From: Oceaniglobus roseus
Lineage (GTDB): Bacteria > Pseudomonadota > Alphaproteobacteria > Rhodobacterales > Rhodobacteraceae
Direction: 5' to 3'
Length of the DNA: 64,000 bases
Assembly (NCBI RefSeq): GCF_002869745.1
Contig: NZ_PNOS01000014.1
Span: 28,848-92,847 of the forward strand
Position numbers and translations under genes: made by a program. The notes beneath the pieces were generated by a model. The model searched no databases. It was not told where the DNA came from and worked only from the letters and a program-made list of their open reading frames with translations. How positions within the stretch are numbered: position 1 is the first letter of the stretch; each line of letters starts with the position of its first letter. Positions 59,993 through 64,000 of the stretch are shown here, piece after piece.

Positions 59993-60505
59993 TTGAAAGA
60001 TCAAGCGGATGCACCAGACGTGGGTGAGGATCTCCTGACCTTCATACCGGCGCTGCGGGCCTATGCCTGGACGCTGACGCGCCGACATCAGGAGGTCGAT
60101 GATCTCGTGCAGGAAACGCTGACGCGAGCCATCGCCAAGCAGCATCTCTACAAGAACGGTACCAACCTGCGCGCCTGGCTGATGACGATCATGCGCAACA
60201 CCTTCCTGAACCAGATCGTAAAGACCACGCGCGAGCGGCCCGGAAATGCCGACTGCGTTTCCGCCAGCCCCTCGGCGCCGCCGAGCCAGGAATGGAGCAT
60301 CCGCGGCAACGAGATCATGGATGCCATCAACCAGCTGCCGACGCATTACCGCGAAACGCTGGTGCTCGTGGTGATGCTGGGCGAGCCCTACGAGTCGGCC
60401 GCGCAGATCTGCGATGTGGCCGTCGGCACGATCAAGAGCCGGGTCCGACGCGCCAGATCCATGGTCCTCGAGCGCCTCGAGGTCGTCTCGCAGGACGATA
60501 TCTGA
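59993..60505 (+). CDS. ecfG: general stress response sigma factor EcfG (ECF15-type)
   Basis: This 170-residue protein has region 2 LLTFIPALRAYAWTLTRRHQEVDDLVQETLTRAIAKQHLYKNGTNLRAWLMTIMRNTFLNQ and region 4 AINQLPTHYRETLVLVVMLGEPYESAAQICDVAVGTIKSRVRRARSMVLERL, both close to the EcfG consensus (VDDLVQETLxRAIAK, GTNLRAWLxTIxRNTF, VGTIKSRVxRAR). The start is TTG 59993 with GGGGGGAGAAA upstream; GTG 60020 would cut into the N-terminus. It directs transcription from GGAAC-N16/17-cGTT promoters and is held by NepR. One lies in front of its own gene. Confidence 0.9.
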   Translation: MKDQADAPDVGEDLLTFIPALRAYAWTLTRRHQEVDDLVQETLTRAIAKQHLYKNGTNLRAWLMTIMRNTFLNQIVKTTRERPGNADCVSASPSAPPSQEWSIRGNEIMDAINQLPTHYRETLVLVVMLGEPYESAAQICDVAVGTIKSRVRRARSMVLERLEVVSQDDI

Positions 60506-60590
60506 CCGGCCTTGCTCGGGACACGGCGGGCTCGGTAGCCCGGATCACTTTCCTCACGACGGCACGCGACGCATCGCGGCCGCAGCCCGT

Positions 60591-61379
60591 TCAGCCGTCG
60601 GCGCGGTCCGGGTCCGTCATCCGGCGGCGCACCTTCGCCAGCACCTCGTCCGCGATGACACCGGCGAACATCGACTGCACCTTGTTCATGAACCCGCTGA
60701 CCACCCTGCCGTCGCCGCGCATCATCGCGTCGTACCCGATGCGGGCCACCTGCGCGGGATTGTCCTTGCCGTCGTCCTGTCCCACCGGTGTCTCCTCCAT
60801 CCCGGCGCGCGTGAAGAACGCGGTGTCGGTCGGGCCGGGCATCAGGCAGGTGACGCTGACCCCGGTCCCCTCCAGTTCGTTGCGGATCGCGTAGCTCAGC
60901 GAATCGAGATAGGCCTTGGTGGCGTTGTAGACCGCCTGGTAGCTGCCCGGGATCTCTCCGGCGATGGAGCCGGTGACGAGGATTCGCCCCCGCCCTGCCG
61001 CCGCCATGCCCCGGCCGACGTGATGCAAAAGCCGCGTCGTGCCCTCGACGTTGGTGCGGATCACCCGAACCACGTCGTCCAACGACTGTTCGAGGAACGC
61101 GTCGCCCAGGCCGACGCCCGCGTTGGCCATCAGGTGGTCGACCGGGCGCTCGCCGATCTCCCCGACCAGTTGCCCGACCCCTTCCGCCATGGCGAGGTCG
61201 GCGCGCACGGCCCGGACGGAGCCGCCCGAGTCCCGCAGTTCCGCCGCTGCCCGGTCGAGCGCGGCGTCATCGGCACAGAGAATCAGGTCGTGGCCCTCCT
61301 TGGCGCATAGGCGGGCCAGTTCCCGCCCGATGCCCGTCGAGGCCCCCGTGACGACGGAGAGCTTTCCGGTGTCTGCCAT
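60591..61379 (-). CDS. short-chain dehydrogenase/reductase
   Basis: This 262-residue classical SDR has cofactor motif TGASTGIGRELA, NAGVG and catalytic Tyr-Lys in YNATKAYLDSLSYAIRNEL with Ser in VTGSIAG. The sequence after the core (GPTDTAFFTRAGME) fits the oxidoreductase group often found beside stress genes. The substrate cannot be given. It is convergent with ecfG, 85 bases apart. No GGAAC promoter was found upstream; it may be read through from the alcohol dehydrogenase gene 51 bases before. Confidence 0.82.
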   Translation of the reverse strand: MADTGKLSVVTGASTGIGRELARLCAKEGHDLILCADDAALDRAAAELRDSGGSVRAVRADLAMAEGVGQLVGEIGERPVDHLMANAGVGLGDAFLEQSLDDVVRVIRTNVEGTTRLLHHVGRGMAAAGRGRILVTGSIAGEIPGSYQAVYNATKAYLDSLSYAIRNELEGTGVSVTCLMPGPTDTAFFTRAGMEETPVGQDDGKDNPAQVARIGYDAMMRGDGRVVSGFMNKVQSMFAGVIADEVLAKVRRRMTDPDRADG

Positions 61380-61430
61380 GTGACGTCCTTTCCTTGGTCG
61401 GCACCTTCGCGGCCCGCGGGCCGGGAGGGA

Positions 61431-62600
61431 TCAGGGTGTCAGGACCACCTTGGTCCACTCGTCCTGGTTGTCGTGGAAATTGCGATAGCCGGTGGGCGCC
61501 TCCTCCAGCGACAGGCGGTGCGAGATCAGGAAGGTCGTGTCGATCTCGCCCTCTCCGATCCGCCGCAGGAGGTCCTGCGAATAGCGCTGGACGTGGGTCT
61601 GGCCGGTGCGCAGCTGCAATCCCTTCTCCATCAGCGCCCCCAGCGGGAACTTGTCGACGAAGCCGCCATAGACCCCCGGCATCGAGATCCGCCCGCCCTT
61701 GCGGCAGGCCATGATCGCCTCGCGCAGGGCGTGGGCACGGTCCGCGCCGATGCCGACCTGCTGTTTCACCGCGTCGAGCGCGCTGTCCGGCGCCATGCCG
61801 TGGCTTTCCATGCCGACGGCGTCGATCACAGCGTCGGGGCCGAAACCGCCGGTCATCTCCATCAGCGCCTCCAGCACATGGGTCCGCCGATAGTCGATCA
61901 CCTGCGCCCCGAGGCGGCGCGCGAGGTCCAGCCGGTGCGGGTGGTGGTCGATGGCGATCACCCGGTCCGCGCCCATCAGCAGCGCGCTCTGCACCGCGAA
62001 CAGGCCCACCGGACCGCAGCCCCACACGGCGACGCTGTCGCCCTCGGTGATGTCGCAGTTCTCGGCCGCCATCCACCCGGTCGGCAGGATGTCGGAGAGG
62101 AACAGCACCTCCTCGTCCGGCAGTCCGTCGGGAATGACGATCGGTCCGACATCGGAATAGGGCACCCGCACGTATTGCGCCTGGCCGCCCGGATAGCCGC
62201 CGGTCAGGTGCGAATAGCCGAACAGGCCGGACATGGCGTGACCGTACAGAGGTTCGCTCAGGTCCTGCTTCTCGGCGGGGTTCGAATTGTCGCAGGCCGA
62301 GAACTGCTGCTTCATGCAGTGGAAGCAGGCGCCGCAGGAGATGGTGAAGGGCACCACCACGCGCTGCCCCTTCTCCAGCGTGCTGCCCGGCCCCGTCTCG
62401 ACAACGCGGCCCATGAACTCGTGGCCGAGGATGTCGCCCGACAGGACGCCGGGGATCACCCCGTCGTAGAGGTGCAGGTCGGAGCCGCAGATCGCCGTCG
62501 CCGTCACCTCGATCACCGCATCGCGCGGATTGACGATCTCGGGATCGGGCACGGTGTCGACTCGGACGTCGTGCTTTCCGTGATAGGTCAGGGCGCGCAT
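61431..62600 (-). CDS. zinc-dependent alcohol dehydrogenase
   Basis: This 389-residue MDR alcohol dehydrogenase has catalytic zinc ligands CGSDLH and GHEFMG, structural zinc loop CGACFHCMKQQFSAC and cofactor motif VWGCGPVGLFAVQSA near residue 188. The length and the insert (SNPAEKQDLSEPLYGHAMSGLFGYSHLTGGYPGG) resemble glutathione-independent formaldehyde dehydrogenase-like enzymes, but the substrate is not certain. The ATG overlaps the stop of the SRPBCC gene (TGATG). Confidence 0.85.
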   Translation of the reverse strand: MRALTYHGKHDVRVDTVPDPEIVNPRDAVIEVTATAICGSDLHLYDGVIPGVLSGDILGHEFMGRVVETGPGSTLEKGQRVVVPFTISCGACFHCMKQQFSACDNSNPAEKQDLSEPLYGHAMSGLFGYSHLTGGYPGGQAQYVRVPYSDVGPIVIPDGLPDEEVLFLSDILPTGWMAAENCDITEGDSVAVWGCGPVGLFAVQSALLMGADRVIAIDHHPHRLDLARRLGAQVIDYRRTHVLEALMEMTGGFGPDAVIDAVGMESHGMAPDSALDAVKQQVGIGADRAHALREAIMACRKGGRISMPGVYGGFVDKFPLGALMEKGLQLRTGQTHVQRYSQDLLRRIGEGEIDTTFLISHRLSLEEAPTGYRNFHDNQDEWTKVVLTP

Positions 62601-63250
62601 CAGTCTTCTCCGTCTTCGGATTTCCGGTTGGCCGAGGTCGCGACCTCGCCCGTCTCCATCAGCATCTTGAACCGCTTCATCTCGCGGCGGCCCTGGATGC
62701 GGGGTTCGCGCTGGAACATCTTCGCCACCAGCTGACCCGCGCGGCCGGCGGGCGGGACATAGGCGACCAGCGCCTCGACCTCGGTGCCGCGGTCGCCCGG
62801 GGCGTCGCGGAAGCTGACCTTTCCCTCGGTCTCGATCTCGGATTCCGCGGTCGAACGCCAGGCGATCTCCTCGCCCGGGCGGTCCGAGACGATGCGGGTC
62901 CTGACCGAAAGGTTGCGCCCGAACGGGCCGCGCAAGGTCCAGACCGACTGTTCGCCGTCGCTTTCGACCGCCGTCACGTTGTGCATGAACTGCGGCAGGT
63001 TGGTGAAATCGCGCCAGAAGGCATAAAGCTCCTGCCGCGGGCGGTTCACCGTCACCGTGCGGCCCGAGACGGCATAGTCGCCGTAGCGCGAGCGTCGGCT
63101 GGTACGCCCCGGCGCGCTGTCGGGTCTGCCGGGCAGGCCGCGATCCGCGGAGCGCCAGAGCAGCGCCCCTGCGGCCAGCACCGCGCCTGCGGACAGCGCG
63201 AGGAGCGGCACGCTGTGACCGTCTTCGCGCCTGTGAAGTCGTCGTGCCAT
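62600..63250 (-). CDS. membrane-anchored SRPBCC (cyclase/dehydrase-like) protein
   Basis: This 216-residue protein has an N-terminal hydrophobic helix (VPLLALSAGAVLAAGALLW), a short linker and a START/SRPBCC domain from about residue 62 (TVNRPRQELYAFWRDFTNLPQFMHNVTAVES...GRNLSVRTRIVSDRPGEEIAWRS...FRDAPGDRGTEVEALVAY). This family binds hydrophobic ligands. It overlaps the alcohol dehydrogenase by one base and is probably cotranscribed. Upstream AGGAGAGAC gives a good ribosome site. Confidence 0.8.
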   Translation of the reverse strand: MARRLHRREDGHSVPLLALSAGAVLAAGALLWRSADRGLPGRPDSAPGRTSRRSRYGDYAVSGRTVTVNRPRQELYAFWRDFTNLPQFMHNVTAVESDGEQSVWTLRGPFGRNLSVRTRIVSDRPGEEIAWRSTAESEIETEGKVSFRDAPGDRGTEVEALVAYVPPAGRAGQLVAKMFQREPRIQGRREMKRFKMLMETGEVATSANRKSEDGED

Positions 63251-63380
63251 GGGTAGTCTCTCCTCTCTGGCAAGGGCGAACAGGGGCGTTCCGTGCCGGC
63301 GGGATCGGCAAGGTCACGTGGATGTCCGCCTTGGGGGGCGCCCCTCCGCCACCATGGCGGAAGGGCGTCGTGCCGCCGGA

Positions 63381-63923
63381 TCAGGCCCTTCCGGGGCCGT
63401 CGTTCTCGTCGTCGGCCGTTGCGCCGGTGGCGCCCGGCGCCGGCGCCTCGTGGTCGTGGCGCATCTCTTCGGCCGCGGCTTCCTTGACGCGGCGGGCGGC
63501 GTCGCGGGCCCTGTCGGCGCCTTCGGAGGCGGCATCGCGGGCGTCCTCGCGGCTTTCGCGCATCACGTCGCGGGCCTCGGACAGCGCGGCCTTGCCCGCG
63601 CGTTGCGCCCGCGACTTCTCTTCTTCGAAGATCCGCTCGGCCTCGTCGATCAGGTGATCGGACTCCTCGCCCAGCCACTCGTCCTCGGTCCGGGTGCGGG
63701 GCAGGGCGGCGGCGAGGGCCGCGCCTGCGGCCAGGGCCAGGGCACCGGCGACCAGGGGCCGCTCCTCGAAGAAGTCGCCGGCGGTGTCGCGGCCCGAGCG
63801 CCAGGTGCTCTTCATGGCGCTGCCGCTGCGGTGCCGGGCGTCCACGGCGGCGCGGCGCGCGTCGGCGATGCGTTCGCGCGCTGCCGTGCCCAGGTCGTCG
63901 GTGCCGTGGTAGAGGCGGGCGCG
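63381..63923 (-). CDS. DUF3618-like stress membrane protein, 5' end unresolved
   Basis: At least 154 residues are certain. From GTG 63845: VDARHRSGSAMKSTWRSGRDTAGDFFEERPLVAGALALAAGAALAAALPRT, where SxFxxxPLxxGAxxLAxGAALGAALPxT is the DUF3618-type membrane segment. A charged coiled tail follows (HLIDEAERIFEEEKSRAQRAGKAALSEARDVMRESREDARDAA). The frame continues past 63845 in the same style (GTDDLGTAARERIADARRAAVDARH) to at least 63923, so the real start is probably outside or in the unreliable G/C runs at the window end. A partial gene. Confidence 0.6.
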   Translation of the reverse strand, partial: RARLYHGTDDLGTAARERIADARRAAVDARHRSGSAMKSTWRSGRDTAGDFFEERPLVAGALALAAGAALAAALPRTRTEDEWLGEESDHLIDEAERIFEEEKSRAQRAGKAALSEARDVMRESREDARDAASEGADRARDAARRVKEAAAEEMRHDHEAPAPGATGATADDENDGPGRA

Positions 63924-64000
63924 CGCGCGCCCGGGCCCCCCCCCCGCGGGGGGGCGCCCGTGCGCAAAGGGCCCCCCCCCGCCCTCGCCGCCGGCGGCGC
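63921..64000. other. low-complexity G/C homopolymer tract at window end
   Basis: The last 80 bases are made of CG dinucleotide and poly-C/poly-G runs (C runs of nine to ten, a CGCG tract near 63918-63931) and almost no A or T. This pattern is common at contig ends and in sequencing or assembly artefacts. Nothing can be annotated here with confidence. Confidence 0.6.

Overview
The window reads as chromosome (or chromid) of a GC-rich alphaproteobacterium, most likely Rhodobacteraceae (Paracoccus/Rhodobacter relatives). The taxonomic hints are a complete-looking beta-hydroxyaspartate cycle cluster (bhcABCD), urtABCDE with overlapping starts and stops, aerobic cobaltochelatase genes cobS and cobT, heterotetrameric sarcosine oxidase, two Tad-type pseudopilin sets, and EcfG/NepR-like general stress response parts found only in alphaproteobacteria. 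No rRNA, tRNA, CRISPR array, prophage or insertion sequence was seen.

Layout. 1-4.1 kb: bhcA (5' end cut by the window), bhcB, bhcC, bhcD, which turn glyoxylate plus glycine into oxaloacetate. 4.4-10.7 kb: urea ABC transporter urtABCDE, with an odd 327-bp spacer between urtB and urtC. 10.8-15.5 kb: a PqiA/PqiB/PqiC envelope lipid-transport set with PqiA split in two and PqiB carrying four long coiled repeats. 16.1-17.5 kb: dtd and a PfkB sugar kinase. 17.5-23.8 kb: a minus-strand run of zinc-ribbon protein, GFA-like protein, SPFH/GYF protein, HEExxQ lipoprotein, TelA, XpaC and a small membrane protein, with a cluster of four near-identical hairpins inside. 24.0-26.5 kb: an RsuA/RluB-type pseudouridine synthase, a beta-hydroxyacid dehydrogenase and a small membrane protein. 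26.5-32.4 kb: two tandem paralogous three-gene Tad modules. 32.7-40 kb: glutamate dehydrogenase, a GFA-like protein and soxBDAG. 40-47 kb: DUF427, aminopeptidase P, cobT, a PRC-barrel repeat protein, a 37-residue basic protein and cobS.

45-64 kb is a stress-response accessory region and the most interesting part. It holds an ECF sigma/anti-sigma pair, an MsrB homologue without its catalytic cysteine, a NepR-like anti-sigma factor, a DUF892 ferritin-like protein, several small membrane or secreted proteins, a single-domain response regulator cotranscribed with a CheB-CheR-PAS-HWE kinase, a response regulator whose C-terminal half resembles sigma region 2, and EcfG itself. Seven sites of the form GGAAC-N17/18-GTT, the core of EcfG promoters, lie in the right orientation just upstream of genes here. 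One is an exact inverted repeat (GGAAC-N17-GTTCC) between nepR-like and the DUF892 gene, so it can serve both directions. No canonical PhyR (sigma-like domain first, receiver second) is present. The receiver-first protein at 59072-59626 is therefore a candidate rearranged partner-switch protein. The window ends in stress-type genes (SDR, zinc alcohol dehydrogenase, SRPBCC, DUF3618-like) and a low-complexity G/C tract that may be unreliable sequence.
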